Shown here in pieces: positions 16,968 through 26,035 of a DNA stretch of 64,000 bases. Both the position numbers and the translations under genes were made by a program. Below the pieces are notes generated by a model. The model did not search any database, was not told where the DNA came from, and saw nothing but the letters and a program-made list of their open reading frames with translations. How positions within the stretch are numbered: the stretch's first letter is position 1; each line of letters begins with the position of its first letter. Source of the stretch: Pseudarthrobacter sp. AL07 (GTDB lineage: Bacteria; Actinomycetota; Actinomycetes; Actinomycetales; Micrococcaceae); contig NZ_JASBRB010000001.1 in assembly GCF_029960665.1 (NCBI RefSeq), positions 310,001-374,000 on the forward strand, read 5' to 3'.

Positions 16968-17011
16968 TAACTAGGTGATGGCAATGAAGCCCAAAAGCAG
17001 GGAGCGGGTGA

Positions 17012-17728
17012 GTGACCGTGTACAGCAGTTCAGCGAACGTCTCCGAGCGGGCCACCGCTGCCCCCTCGCTCGCCATCTCCACCGTCATTTTCGCCCTGCG
17101 GCCCAGCGAATCCTCGGGCCGGCCTACCCTGTGGCTACCCCTGGTCCGCAGGATTCGTGAACCGTACAAAGACCTTTGGGCACTTCCCGGCGGACCGCTG
17201 ACGCATGTTGAATCCCTGCAGGATGCTGCGTCCCGCCACCTCCGGGAAACCACCGGACTCACCCCGAGCTACCTGGAACAGCTCTATGCGTTCGGCGGGC
17301 TGCACCGCTCACCCACGCAGCGGGTTGTGTCCATCGTCTACTGGGCGCTGGTCCAGCCCACCGAGGCCGCCCTGGCCGACGAATCGGAGAACGTGAGGTG
17401 GTTCAGGGCAGACAAGGTAGGGGACCTGGCCTTCGACCACAACGCCATTGTTGATTACGCGCTCCGGCGCCTGCGGAACAAGCTGGCCTACGGCTCGGTG
17501 GCCTACCACTTCCTGGGCGAGTACTTCACCCTCGCCCAGGTCCGGGAAGTCTACGAAGCAGTCCTGGACACCCGGCTGGACCCGGCCAACTTCCGCCGCC
17601 AGCTAAAATCCACGCCGGAGATCGAAGAAACCGGCGAGTACCTCCAGGGCGGCAAGCACCGCCCGCCACGTCTCTACCGCTTCACCGGCCGCCCCGGCCT
17701 TGATCCCGACAACAGGAGCACACCATGA
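17012..17728 (+). CDS. nrtR: NrtR, Nudix-related repressor of NAD synthesis
   Basis: A 238-residue regulator with an N-terminal Nudix-like domain and a C-terminal winged helix. The Nudix box is degenerate: GPLTHVESLQDAASRHLRET keeps the G-x5-E spacing but has RH where hydrolases have RE, and a single Glu where they have EE, so it should bind but not hydrolyse its ligand. The C-terminal part with NFRRQLKSTPEIEETGEYL and PPRLYRF is typical of NrtR. GTG at 17012 has a GGGAG 7 nt upstream; GTG at 17018 is the alternative. It is first in the NAD operon, overlaps nadA by 4 bp and lies behind its own operator. Confidence 0.93.
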   Translation: MTVYSSSANVSERATAAPSLAISTVIFALRPSESSGRPTLWLPLVRRIREPYKDLWALPGGPLTHVESLQDAASRHLRETTGLTPSYLEQLYAFGGLHRSPTQRVVSIVYWALVQPTEAALADESENVRWFRADKVGDLAFDHNAIVDYALRRLRNKLAYGSVAYHFLGEYFTLAQVREVYEAVLDTRLDPANFRRQLKSTPEIEETGEYLQGGKHRPPRLYRFTGRPGLDPDNRSTP

Positions 17729-19047
17729 GCAGCGTCAACACAGCCATCCAGCTGATCACGCGCGAACAGGCCGAAAGCGCGTCCCGGAGCGCGGCTGCAG
17801 GCAAAACAGCAGCCACCTGCAGCCCGGCGCTCGCCAAGGGGCCGTGGGAATACGACCTCGCCGAGGTGCTCGCCGGTGCCCCGGCTTATGGACCCGGCGC
17901 CTCCAGTGCGGACGTTGCGCCGGCCGCCACGCCGCGCCAGGGCCAGCTTCCGGAGGAATACAAGCGCGCCGGGGATGCCGAGCTGGACGTCCGCATCCGT
18001 GCGGCGAAGGAAAAGCTGGGCGACCGGGCAGTGATCCTGGGCCACTTCTACCAGCGCGACGAGGTCATCCAGTACGCCGATTTTGTGGGCGACTCCTTCC
18101 AGCTGGCCAACGCCGCGCTCACCCGGCCTGACGCCGAGGCCATCATTTTCTGCGGCGTGCACTTCATGGCCGAAACCGCGGACATCCTCTCCACTCCGGA
18201 ACAGGCCGTCATCCTGCCCAACCTCGCCGCGGGCTGCTCCATGGCAGACATGGCGGACATCGACTCCGTGGAGGAGTGCTGGGAACAGCTCGAAGAAATC
18301 TTCGGCACCGAGGCCGACGCCGAGGGCCGGGTTCCGGTCATTCCGGTCACCTACATGAATTCCTCCGCCGCCCTGAAGGCATTTTGCGGCCGCAACGGCG
18401 GCATTGTCTGCACCTCCTCCAACGCCAAGGTGGTCCTGGAATGGGCCTTCGAACGGGGCCAGCGGGTCCTGTTCTTCCCCGACCAGCACCTGGGCCGCAA
18501 CACCGCCAAGGCCATGGGTGTGCCGCTGGAGCAGATGCCCATGTGGAACCCGCGCAAGGAACTGGGCGGCAACGATGAACAGGCCCTGCTCGATTCCCGC
18601 GTCATCCTTTGGCACGGCTTCTGCTCGGTCCACAAGCGCTTCAACGTCGGCCAGATCGAAAAGGCCCGCGCCGAGTTCCCCGGCGTCAACGTGATTGTGC
18701 ACCCCGAGTGCCCCATGGAGGTGGTGGACGCTGCCGATTCCGCCGGCTCAACCGACTTCATCAAGAAGGCCATCGCGGCCGCCACCGAACCTGCCACCTT
18801 CGCGATCGGCACGGAAGTCAACATGGTGAACCGGCTGGCGGCGGAATACCCGCAGCACACCATCTTCTGCCTGGACCCGGTGATCTGCCCCTGCTCCACG
18901 ATGTACCGCATCCACCCCGGCTACCTCGCCTGGGTCCTGGAGGAACTCGTCGAAGGCCGCATCGTCAACCGCATCAGCGTGGACGCTTCCGTCCAGGACA
19001 ACGCCAAAACCGCGCTCGAGCGTATGCTCGCCGCGCGTCCCCTGTAG
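17725..19047 (+). CDS. nadA: Quinolinate synthase NadA
   Basis: A 440-residue enzyme condensing iminoaspartate with dihydroxyacetone phosphate to quinolinate, the second step of de novo NAD synthesis. It belongs to the long actinobacterial type with about 75 extra N-terminal residues before the core. Visible core motifs are VILGHFYQRDEVIQYADFVGDS, CGVHFMAETADIL, YMNSSAALKAFC, CTSSNA, FFPDQHLGRNTA and HPECPMEV. Cys-rich CPCSTMYRIHP near the C-terminus provides a ligand of the oxygen-sensitive [4Fe-4S] cluster. The cysteine desulfurase at the end of the operon presumably supplies that cluster. Confidence 0.96.
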   Translation: MSSVNTAIQLITREQAESASRSAAAGKTAATCSPALAKGPWEYDLAEVLAGAPAYGPGASSADVAPAATPRQGQLPEEYKRAGDAELDVRIRAAKEKLGDRAVILGHFYQRDEVIQYADFVGDSFQLANAALTRPDAEAIIFCGVHFMAETADILSTPEQAVILPNLAAGCSMADMADIDSVEECWEQLEEIFGTEADAEGRVPVIPVTYMNSSAALKAFCGRNGGIVCTSSNAKVVLEWAFERGQRVLFFPDQHLGRNTAKAMGVPLEQMPMWNPRKELGGNDEQALLDSRVILWHGFCSVHKRFNVGQIEKARAEFPGVNVIVHPECPMEVVDAADSAGSTDFIKKAIAAATEPATFAIGTEVNMVNRLAAEYPQHTIFCLDPVICPCSTMYRIHPGYLAWVLEELVEGRIVNRISVDASVQDNAKTALERMLAARPL

Positions 19048-19100
19048 CCCGCCGCTGCAGTCCCGCCCGCTGTAACCCTGGACACCGAAACGAGCCCCAC

Positions 19101-20939
19101 ATGAGCGCAGAGAGCCCAGCCGGTGGTCCGGCACCCCGGCGGCTGATCGTCGTCGGGAGCGGCATCGCGGGACTGTACTCCGCGTTGCTTGCCGCCGACG
19201 CCGGCGTCGAAGTGGTGCTGCTGACCAAGGGCGCGCTCGCGGACAGCAACACCTACTACGCCCAGGGTGGCATCTCCGCCGTGCTCGACGAGCCCGCGCC
19301 CGGAGACACCGTGGCCGCGCACATCGCAGACACGCTGAAGGCCGGGGCCGGACACTGCGACGAGGACGCCGTCCGCGTGCTCTGCACGGAAGCCCGCCAG
19401 GATATCGCCGGCTTGGAACGCTTCGGCGTGCATTTCGATACGGACGACGACGGCGACCCCTCGCTGGGTCTGGAAGCCGCCCACTCCGCGCCGCGGATCC
19501 TGCACACCGGCGGCGACGCAACCGGTGCCGGGGTGGCCCGGGCGCTCATCAGGACCGTTCTGGATGCGCAGGCCGCTGGCCGGATCCAGGTTATCGGCCA
19601 CGCCCAGGTGACGTCCCTGTCCCAGAGCGAAGGACGCGTGGACGGAGTGAATTTCCTCCACGACGGGCGGGAACTTGCCATCCGCGGCGATGCCGTGCTC
19701 CTGGCCACCGGGGGAGCTGGAAGGCTGTTCGCCCAGACCACCAACCCCGCCGTGGCAACTGCCGACGGGCTGGCGCTCGCCTGGCGGGCCGGAGCCGCAG
19801 TTGCGGACCTGGAGTTCTTCCAGTTCCACCCCACCTGCATGGTGCTCCCGGCCGATGCTCTTGAGGCAGCCGGCAACGGAGCTGAACCGCTCCTGATTTC
19901 CGAAGCCGTACGCGGCGAAGGCGCCATCCTGCTGGACGCCCACGGCGAACGCTTTATGCCCGCCTACCACCCTGATGCAGAACTTGCCCCGCGCGACGTC
20001 GTTTCCCGCAGCATCGCCCTGCACCTCGCTACCCTGGGGGATCCCAACGGACACGTGTTCCTTGACGCCATGGTGGTCGAGGCCCTGCACGGCAAGGGGT
20101 ACCTCGAAAAGCGATTCCCGACCATCAGCACCCGCACCCGCCACGCCGGTGTCGACTGGACCCGGGACCTCGTCCCCGTGGCACCGGCCGCGCACTACTG
20201 GATGGGCGGGGTCCTTACCGACCTTTACGGGCGGACCTCTGTACCCGGGTTGCTGGCTGCCGGCGAGGTTGCCTGCACCGGCGTCCAAGGTGCCAACCGG
20301 CTTGCCAGCAATTCTTTGCTTGAGGGTCTGGTCTTCGGGCGCCGGGCTGTTGAGGGGTTCCTGGCTTCCGGTCCGTCGCGGGACACCGATGCTCCGCGTG
20401 CTGTCTCGGGCTGGGTGTCGCCCGACGCTGTTCCTCCCCTCGCTGTCTCGGCCGCTGGCGGCCTCCCCTTGACGCTCGCTTCCGGAACACCCTCGGTCGA
20501 CGACGGAACGCTTGGTTCGCGGGGGACTTCCGAAAAGCCTGCCAACATGGGCTGGGAGTTCGAAACGGTCCCGGCACCTGGTCCTCGTGAAACTTCCTTT
20601 GCTTCGGCGGGGCCGTTTTCCCGGGTGGCTTTGCGGCGGTTGATGACTGCTAACGCTGGGGTTTTGCGTCATGGCGGGTTGCTTAGGGAGGCTTCGGGGT
20701 TGCTTGGGGCCTGGGCCTCCGCTGACCATCCGGCTACTTTGCCTGATTCCCTCGATTCTCGCGATCATGAGGATGCCAATCTTTTGTTGGCTGCGCAGCT
20801 GCTTGTGCATGCCGCGCGGGAGCGGCGGGAATCCTTGGGGGCGCATTACCGCAGCGACAGCGTGCCCGTGAATGCCGCCGTCGAACATTTTGATAAGCGT
20901 TACACCATGAGCCGGAAAGCGAGCCTCGTCAATGACTAG
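19101..20939 (+). CDS. nadB: L-aspartate oxidase NadB
   Basis: A 612-residue flavoprotein oxidising L-aspartate to iminoaspartate for NadA. The FAD-binding start is LIVVGSGIAGLYSALLAADAG (Rossmann dinucleotide motif), followed by NTYYAQGGISAVLDE, HTGGDATGAG and GANRLASNSLLEGLVFGRRA. Usual length is about 530-560. The excess is a linker of about 80 residues (roughly 424-504) rich in Gly, Ser, Pro and Ala, between the catalytic part and the C-terminal helical domain. From about 20,630 the codon usage changes markedly, with many TTG and other T-rich codons. ATG at 19101 starts 53 bp after nadA and the end overlaps nadC by 8 bp. Confidence 0.95.
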   Translation: MSAESPAGGPAPRRLIVVGSGIAGLYSALLAADAGVEVVLLTKGALADSNTYYAQGGISAVLDEPAPGDTVAAHIADTLKAGAGHCDEDAVRVLCTEARQDIAGLERFGVHFDTDDDGDPSLGLEAAHSAPRILHTGGDATGAGVARALIRTVLDAQAAGRIQVIGHAQVTSLSQSEGRVDGVNFLHDGRELAIRGDAVLLATGGAGRLFAQTTNPAVATADGLALAWRAGAAVADLEFFQFHPTCMVLPADALEAAGNGAEPLLISEAVRGEGAILLDAHGERFMPAYHPDAELAPRDVVSRSIALHLATLGDPNGHVFLDAMVVEALHGKGYLEKRFPTISTRTRHAGVDWTRDLVPVAPAAHYWMGGVLTDLYGRTSVPGLLAAGEVACTGVQGANRLASNSLLEGLVFGRRAVEGFLASGPSRDTDAPRAVSGWVSPDAVPPLAVSAAGGLPLTLASGTPSVDDGTLGSRGTSEKPANMGWEFETVPAPGPRETSFASAGPFSRVALRRLMTANAGVLRHGGLLREASGLLGAWASADHPATLPDSLDSRDHEDANLLLAAQLLVHAARERRESLGAHYRSDSVPVNAAVEHFDKRYTMSRKASLVND

Positions 20940-21804
20940 CCTGACCCTCCCCGCAGCACCCGTCCGGGACATCCTGGAACGGGCCTTTGCCGAGGACGCG
21001 CCCAACGGTGACATCACCTCGCAGCTGCTGATCCCGGCCGACGCCCGCGCCACCGCGGTGCTGAACGCGCGGGTGCCCGGCGTCTTCAGCGGTGGAACGG
21101 TGTTCCGCGACGCCATGAAGCTTGTGGACCCGGACACCGACGTGGAACTGCTGCTCGCTGAGGGGGCAGTGTTCGACGCCGGCACGCACCTCGCGCGCGT
21201 CACTGGCAACGCGCGCTCGGTGCTGCTCGCCGAACGGGTCGGGCTGAACCTTGTACAGCGGATGAGTGCCATCGCAACCAAGACCGCGGAATTCGTCCGG
21301 CTCGTCGAAGGCACCACGGCGCGCATCACGGACACCCGCAAAACCACGCCCGGCCTGCGAGTGCTGGAGCGCTATGCCGTCCGCTGCGGCGGGGGAGCCA
21401 ACCACCGCTACAGCCTGTCCGACGCCGTGCTGGCCAAGGACAACCACCTGGCCGTCATGACGGGCGGAGACCCCGCCAAGCTCACCGCCCTGCTCGCCGC
21501 GGCCAAGGCCCAGCTGGGGCACACCACGCACTTCGAAGTGGAGGTGGACAGCGCCGAGCAGATTGAACCTGTCCTTGCCGCCGGTGTGGACACCATCATG
21601 CTGGACAACTTCACCCTCGAAGAGCTCCGCTCCGGTGTCAAGCAGGTGGACGGACGCGCCATTGTGGAAGCCAGCGGCAACGTTAACGTCGGCACCGTCG
21701 CCGACATCGCAGCGGCGGGCGTGGACGTCATCTCCATCGGCGGTCTCACCCACAGCGTGGCTGCCCTGGACCTCGGCCTGGACGTCGAACTGAGCGTCGG
21801 CTGA
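20932..21804 (+). CDS. nadC: Nicotinate-nucleotide diphosphorylase NadC
   Basis: A 290-residue quinolinate phosphoribosyltransferase producing nicotinate mononucleotide from quinolinate and PRPP. The sequence has the expected EDAPNGDITSQLL N-terminus, RKTTPGLRVLERYAVRCGGG with the substrate-binding arginines, HRYSLSDAVLAKDNHL, EVEVDSAEQ, MLDNFTLEELR, EASGNVNVGTV and the late ISIGGLTHS. Length is normal for the family. The ATG lies inside the end of nadB, implying translational coupling, and the cysteine desulfurase gene follows 7 bp later. Confidence 0.97.
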   Translation: MTSLTLPAAPVRDILERAFAEDAPNGDITSQLLIPADARATAVLNARVPGVFSGGTVFRDAMKLVDPDTDVELLLAEGAVFDAGTHLARVTGNARSVLLAERVGLNLVQRMSAIATKTAEFVRLVEGTTARITDTRKTTPGLRVLERYAVRCGGGANHRYSLSDAVLAKDNHLAVMTGGDPAKLTALLAAAKAQLGHTTHFEVEVDSAEQIEPVLAAGVDTIMLDNFTLEELRSGVKQVDGRAIVEASGNVNVGTVADIAAAGVDVISIGGLTHSVAALDLGLDVELSVG

Positions 21805-21811
21805 AGCGGCC

Positions 21812-22966
21812 ATGATCTTCCTCGACGCTGCCGCCACCACCCCGGTCCGCCGCGAGGTCCTCGAGGCCATGTGGCCCTACCTGAGCGGCGAGTTCGGCAA
21901 CCCCTCCAGCCACCACACCTTGGGCGAAGCTGCGGCGTCCGCGCTCGCAGGCGCCCGTGCGGCCGTGGCCAAGGTGCTCGGCTGCCGTCCGGGCGAGGTC
22001 ACCTTTACCTCGGGAGGCACGGAGGCGGACAACCTCGCCGTTAAGGGCGTTGCCCTGGCCCGGCAGGCTGCGGACCCGGCCCTCAACCGCGTGGTGATCA
22101 GCGCCGTCGAACATCCCGCAGTGGAAGAGTCCGCGCGCTACCTGGAACGGTTTCACGGGTTCACCGTGGACGTGGTTCCGGTGGACGGGACCGGCCGGGT
22201 GACGCCGGAGGCGCTCGCCGCCGTGCTCCGGCCGGAAACTGCCCTGGTCAGCGTCATGTATGCGAACAATGAGGTGGGCACCATCCAGCCGGTCGCCGAA
22301 CTGGCCACCGTCGCCACCGGGCGGGGCATCCCGTTGCACACCGACGCCGTCCAGGCCGCTGGCTGGCTGCCCTTGGACGTCAAGGCCTTGGGCGTGGACG
22401 CCCTGAGCATTTCCGGCCATAAGCTCGGTGCGCCCAAGGGGTGCGGCGTGTTGTACGTCCGCGGCCGGACCCGCGTTGAGCCCCTGGTGCACGGCGGCGG
22501 CCAAGAACGCGGCCGCCGGTCCGGGACCGAAAACGTTGCCGGTGCCGTGGCGCTGGCTACGGCACTGACGCTCGCCCACGCCGAGCGGCCGGAACTCGCC
22601 GCCCGTGTGGCTCTTCTCCGCGAATGCTACATCGCCACTATCCTGGACACCGTTCCCGGCGCCCTGCTCACCGGGCACCGGACGGAACGGCTGCCGTCCG
22701 TGGCATCGTTCTGTTTCCCCGGCACCAGCGGCGAATCCGTGCTGTTGGAGCTGGAGCGGCAAGGTGTGGTGTGCTCGAGCGGTTCGGCCTGTGCCGCCGG
22801 CTCGGATGCGCCGTCGCCGGTGCTGACCGCGCTGGGTTATGACGCCGAAGTGGCGCAGACGGCCGTGCGGTTCAGTTTCACCTCAGACGTGACCGCGGAC
22901 GAACTGGAGCAGGCGGCGGCAGCGGTGGGCACCGCCGTCGGACGCGTCAGAACCCTCGGCCGCTAG
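21812..22966 (+). CDS. Cysteine desulfurase, NifS-like (probable NadS)
   Basis: A 384-residue PLP enzyme that takes sulfur from cysteine for Fe-S assembly. It has FLDAAATTPVRREVLEAM at the N-terminus, FTSGGTEADNLAV for cofactor contact, HTDAVQAAGWLPLDV, the lysine Schiff base in SISGHKLGAPKGCGVLYV, and the catalytic Cys loop VVCSSGSACAAGSDAPSPVL. Placed 7 bp after nadC as the last gene of the operon, it most likely builds or repairs the NadA [4Fe-4S] cluster, the role described for NadS-type desulfurases; a broader role is not excluded. It overlaps the convergent gtrA-like gene by 4 bp. Confidence 0.92.
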   Translation: MIFLDAAATTPVRREVLEAMWPYLSGEFGNPSSHHTLGEAAASALAGARAAVAKVLGCRPGEVTFTSGGTEADNLAVKGVALARQAADPALNRVVISAVEHPAVEESARYLERFHGFTVDVVPVDGTGRVTPEALAAVLRPETALVSVMYANNEVGTIQPVAELATVATGRGIPLHTDAVQAAGWLPLDVKALGVDALSISGHKLGAPKGCGVLYVRGRTRVEPLVHGGGQERGRRSGTENVAGAVALATALTLAHAERPELAARVALLRECYIATILDTVPGALLTGHRTERLPSVASFCFPGTSGESVLLELERQGVVCSSGSACAAGSDAPSPVLTALGYDAEVAQTAVRFSFTSDVTADELEQAAAAVGTAVGRVRTLGR

Positions 22967-23454
22967 ATATGGCGGGCGCGGCGGAAAATCCAATGCCGCA
23001 ACATCGTGAACCGCACGGCGGTGGCCACGAAGCCTGACAACGTGGTGGTCCACAGTTCATCGGACACAGTGGCCTCCGGGTGCAGCCAATGCAGCACGCC
23101 CAGGCTGCCGCCGGTAATGACCAGCGCCACGGCAATGACGATCATGCCGTTCAGATGGTCACGGGCCATCCGGCGCTGCCCGGAGATCTTGAACGTCAGC
23201 CTGCGGTTCAGCGCCGTGTTCATCAAGGACGTCAGCACCAGGGCGGCCGCATTGGCCAGTTGCGGTCCAAGCCAAGGCCGCAGCAACGCATACAGCGCAA
23301 GGGAGGTGGCGGTGCAGATAATGCCGACGCCGGTGAAGCGAAGGAGCTGCCGCACCAGCGGAAACCTGAAGATTCCAGGGTAGTGCCTGGTGGCCGGCGC
23401 ACTGCGGGTGGGCTGCTGCGTCAGCTGGGCGGCGGGCGCAGCAGGGGTTTCCAT
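22963..23454 (-). CDS. GtrA-family membrane protein
   Basis: A 163-residue protein with four predicted helices between residues about 35 and 155, and the GtrA-like motifs RFTGVGIICTATSLALYALL, NAAALVLTSLMNTALNRRLTF and SGFVATAVRFTMLRHWIF. GtrA proteins are thought to flip or present lipid-linked sugars for cell-wall polysaccharide glycosylation. The first 30 residues are a Pro/Ala-rich cytoplasmic tail. It stands alone between convergent and head-to-tail neighbours, with no glycosyltransferase beside it. Confidence 0.88.
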   Translation of the reverse strand: METPAAPAAQLTQQPTRSAPATRHYPGIFRFPLVRQLLRFTGVGIICTATSLALYALLRPWLGPQLANAAALVLTSLMNTALNRRLTFKISGQRRMARDHLNGMIVIAVALVITGGSLGVLHWLHPEATVSDELWTTTLSGFVATAVRFTMLRHWIFRRARHI

Positions 23455-23473
23455 GGGTCAAGCCTGACACATG

Positions 23474-24322
23474 TCAGGCGGGGGTTTCCTCCCAGGACGC
23501 AGCCTTGACCGGGTTGCTGAGCTCGCCAATGCCCTCCACACGGCACACCACTGTGTCCCCGGGGTGGATGCGGGCACACTCCGCCGGGAAGCCCGTGAGG
23601 ACCAGATCGCCGGTGTGCAGGGTCATAAACGAGCTGAGGTACACAAGGATTTCGTCCACCTTCCAGCCGAGGTCGGCGCTGCTGGCGGCCTTCAGCTCGG
23701 CGCCATTGTGCACGATGCTGATGGCCAGCTCCGAATCGTCGAGGTCCGTCACAATCCAGGGGCCCACGGGAGTGAAAGTGTCCTGGCTCTTGGCGCTGAT
23801 CCACAGTTCGTCCGACTTCTGCAGATCGCGTGCCGAGACATCGTTGCCGATGGTGAAGCCAAGGATGGCGCTCCGGGCGGTCTCCAGCGTCAGGCCGCGG
23901 ACGGTGCGCCCGACGACGACGGTCAGCTCCGCTTCCGGGTCCACGTAGCCCACCGTTGAGCTCAGTTCAATGGCGTCGCCGGGGCCGATCACGCTGGATG
24001 CCGCCTTGTGGAAGGCCTGTGGCGGGAGGTTCCGGCCGGCCTGGCCAGTGTTATGCGCCATGCCGAAGACATTGGCGGGGACGGATGGGGCCAGGAAAGA
24101 GAAGGACTCCTGGTCTACTACGGTGCCGGTCTCCCACCCCGGCCGGGCCGGGTGGTTGGCGTTTGCGCGGGACGCCTCGAAGGGGGAATCAACAACTGTC
24201 CAGGACCGGCCTGCGTCGGTGCCGAAGTCGGGGGCGTCATTGGCCGCGAAGAACTGTTCGTCGGCAACAGCCGGGGACAGGGGGCGGACGCGGGCAAGGC
24301 GGCGGGGGGCGCTGGCAGTCAT
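23474..24322 (-). CDS. Fumarylacetoacetate hydrolase (FAH) family protein
   Basis: A 282-residue protein of the FAH fold, which hydrolyses or decarboxylates acylpyruvate-like compounds using a metal ion. The metal-binding acidic cluster is seen in VDPEAELTVVVGR, followed by ILGFTIGNDVSARDLQKSDELW, the typical FAH substrate loop, and GDLVLTGFPAE with PGDTVVCRVEGIGELSNPV at the end. It differs clearly from the FAH protein at 58265 and lacks its upstream metabolic partners, so the substrate is unknown. The gene precedes gtrA on the same strand by 19 bp and might be cotranscribed. Confidence 0.88.
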   Translation of the reverse strand: MTASAPRRLARVRPLSPAVADEQFFAANDAPDFGTDAGRSWTVVDSPFEASRANANHPARPGWETGTVVDQESFSFLAPSVPANVFGMAHNTGQAGRNLPPQAFHKAASSVIGPGDAIELSSTVGYVDPEAELTVVVGRTVRGLTLETARSAILGFTIGNDVSARDLQKSDELWISAKSQDTFTPVGPWIVTDLDDSELAISIVHNGAELKAASSADLGWKVDEILVYLSSFMTLHTGDLVLTGFPAECARIHPGDTVVCRVEGIGELSNPVKAASWEETPA

Positions 24323-24392
24323 GATGACATCCTACGTCCTCCGGGCGAGCAGTATCCGGATCTTAACAGGCCCAATCACCGGGTTGGTCGGC

Positions 24393-25055
24393 TCAGTACA
24401 GCTCTCCCACCGGGATCTCCACAGCCAGGCGGTTGGACGGGCCGGGCAGCGGGCAGGCCCAGGCTTCGTTGTAGGCGCAGGACGGGTTATAAGCGAAGTT
24501 GAAATCCAGGACAAACTCGGCCCCCGCACCCGAGCCATGGACCCCGTGGAATGCGCCCTTAATAGTATCCAGGAGGTAACGGCCGGCGCCGTACGTTCCG
24601 CCGGGCTGGCCGGCGGTGGCGTCCCGGAACGGCACGAAAATCCCGCCGCCGTAACCCTGCAGCTTCCACACACCCAGCTGGCCCAGTTCGGGAAGGTCGA
24701 ACGTGCCCAGCCGGACAAAACGGACAACACCGTCAGTGGCGGTTTCCGCGGTCATTTCCCGGCCGGCGCCCTCAAGGGTCAGGGGAACATAAAAGCGGTA
24801 GATGGGATCGTAGTCGGCCGTCTTCAGGCCGGAGAACTGGGACTTGTCCTTCGCGCTGAGAGCTGAGGCCGGATGCGTTGCGAACATCCGGTCGCGTTCA
24901 TGCCGCCAGAGCGAATGGGCCTCCGCCGGATCTTCGGCGGCAACCTTCCGCACAGTGTCGTACAGGGCAAACGTCCGCAGCCGCCAGTCCGCAATGTCGA
25001 TGGCAGAGATGTCTGCCAGGCTCCCCATGTCCGCGCCGTACTGCTCATCCGCCAT
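24393..25055 (-). CDS. DUF1684 domain protein
   Basis: A 220-residue soluble protein. DUF1684 landmarks are visible: ADWRLRTFALYDTVR and HERDRMFATHPASALS near the N-terminus, DYDPIYRFYVPL, and at the C-terminus GAGRYLLDT, LDFNFAYNPSCAYNEAWACPLP and NRLAVEIPVGE. The late Asn/Pro/Cys-rich strand is the most conserved part of the family. No biochemical role is established. ATG at 25055 has an AGG about 9 nt upstream and is preferred to the in-frame ATG at 25079, which lacks a ribosome site. Confidence 0.87.
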   Translation of the reverse strand: MADEQYGADMGSLADISAIDIADWRLRTFALYDTVRKVAAEDPAEAHSLWRHERDRMFATHPASALSAKDKSQFSGLKTADYDPIYRFYVPLTLEGAGREMTAETATDGVVRFVRLGTFDLPELGQLGVWKLQGYGGGIFVPFRDATAGQPGGTYGAGRYLLDTIKGAFHGVHGSGAGAEFVLDFNFAYNPSCAYNEAWACPLPGPSNRLAVEIPVGELY

Positions 25056-25138
25056 AAGCACCAGCCTAGTCCCTTGCATGCGGGGAACGTCCGACGGCGA
25101 CACGAGGCTCCGGCCCTTTGGCCGCCGCCGTCCGCCGC

Positions 25139-25144
25139 TAGGCT
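25139..25144 (+). promoter_or_regulatory. -10 hexamer TAGGCT, 6 nt before the lipoprotein start
   Basis: TAGGCT, six bases, then ATG at 25151 with no Shine-Dalgarno sequence. It matches the leaderless pattern seen at several other genes in the window. Confidence 0.45.
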
Positions 25145-25150
25145 GGCTGC

Positions 25151-25966
25151 ATGACACACAAGGCGGCAATGTGGGGAGTGCGGACGGCCGCGCTGCTGAT
25201 GGCAGGGACGCTGGCAGCCGGCTGCAGCGCGCCTGGCAACAGCGATTCAGCGTGGACGGCGCAGCCGGACCCATCGGCCAGCCCTGGCGCCGGCACGGGC
25301 TCAACCGCCGGCGCTACCGGGTCCCCGTCACCGGATCCTGCTGCCACAGCGGGCGCCTCGACGTCCGCCGCACCCGGACCGGCCGCAACGGCAACTGCCT
25401 GGAAGACCTTCACTGACCCGGCGAAGACCGTCAGCTTCGACCTGCCGGAGGAATGGATCGCCCAATCCGTCACGCCCGAGGACGGGACGCTGCCGGGTGC
25501 CCTGAGGATCGAGGTGAAAAAGCAGGACGGCACGGTGGTGGCTGCCCTGCGGACAGGACTGCCGCCGTCGTCATCCGAGTGCCCGGAAGATGCCCGGAAA
25601 CCCTATGTTGTGATCAGCAGCGTGCCGGTAGAGCTTCCCGGCCTGACGGCGGAGGGCACCATCGCGCCGCACGCGGTGTTCCGCGTGATCCAGGGCTACC
25701 GATACTTCGGCTCCTACGGCATCACCAACATTGTGGGCGGGGCGGACGGCCAGGCCTGCGAACTGCGGAATGTGGTCCGTGGCCCGGCCGGAAAAGGGGA
25801 CTACTCCTTCGGTGACCTCGGCGTCCTGAAGGCCTTCGCCCCGGACGAGAAGGTGGCACCGGCCAAGGCCTTCGACACCCTGGGCCAGGCCGAAAAGTAC
25901 GTGGACGAGAGCCCGGAATTCGCGAACGTCCAGCGGATGCTAATGTCTCTGGAGATCAAAAACTAG
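25151..25966 (+). CDS. Putative lipoprotein of unknown function
   Basis: A 271-residue exported protein. The signal peptide ends in the lipobox LAAGC (Cys25), so it should be lipid-anchored on the outer face of the membrane. Residues about 27-78 are an Ala/Ser/Pro/Gly-rich spacer. The folded part starts near WKTFTDPAKTVSFDLPEEW and contains two cysteines (one in SSECPEDA, one in GQACELRN) that could form a disulfide. The beginning of the folded part resembles the PsbP/lipoprotein-type beta fold seen in other actinobacterial lipoproteins, but the similarity is too weak to name a family. Confidence 0.8.
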   Translation: MTHKAAMWGVRTAALLMAGTLAAGCSAPGNSDSAWTAQPDPSASPGAGTGSTAGATGSPSPDPAATAGASTSAAPGPAATATAWKTFTDPAKTVSFDLPEEWIAQSVTPEDGTLPGALRIEVKKQDGTVVAALRTGLPPSSSECPEDARKPYVVISSVPVELPGLTAEGTIAPHAVFRVIQGYRYFGSYGITNIVGGADGQACELRNVVRGPAGKGDYSFGDLGVLKAFAPDEKVAPAKAFDTLGQAEKYVDESPEFANVQRMLMSLEIKN

Positions 25967-26035
25967 TCCCGCCCCCGGCCCCTCAACCCCGGGGCAGTGC
26001 GGGAAGTTCTGCCACAACCTCACACCCGGAGATAC

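Noticed and set aside
16588-16974. A 128-codon open frame between the APC permease and nrtR, as an intact gene
   Set aside because: It contains only the AsnC fragment in part of its length; the rest is not protein-like and it runs into the NrtR operator. It is treated as a pseudogene remnant.
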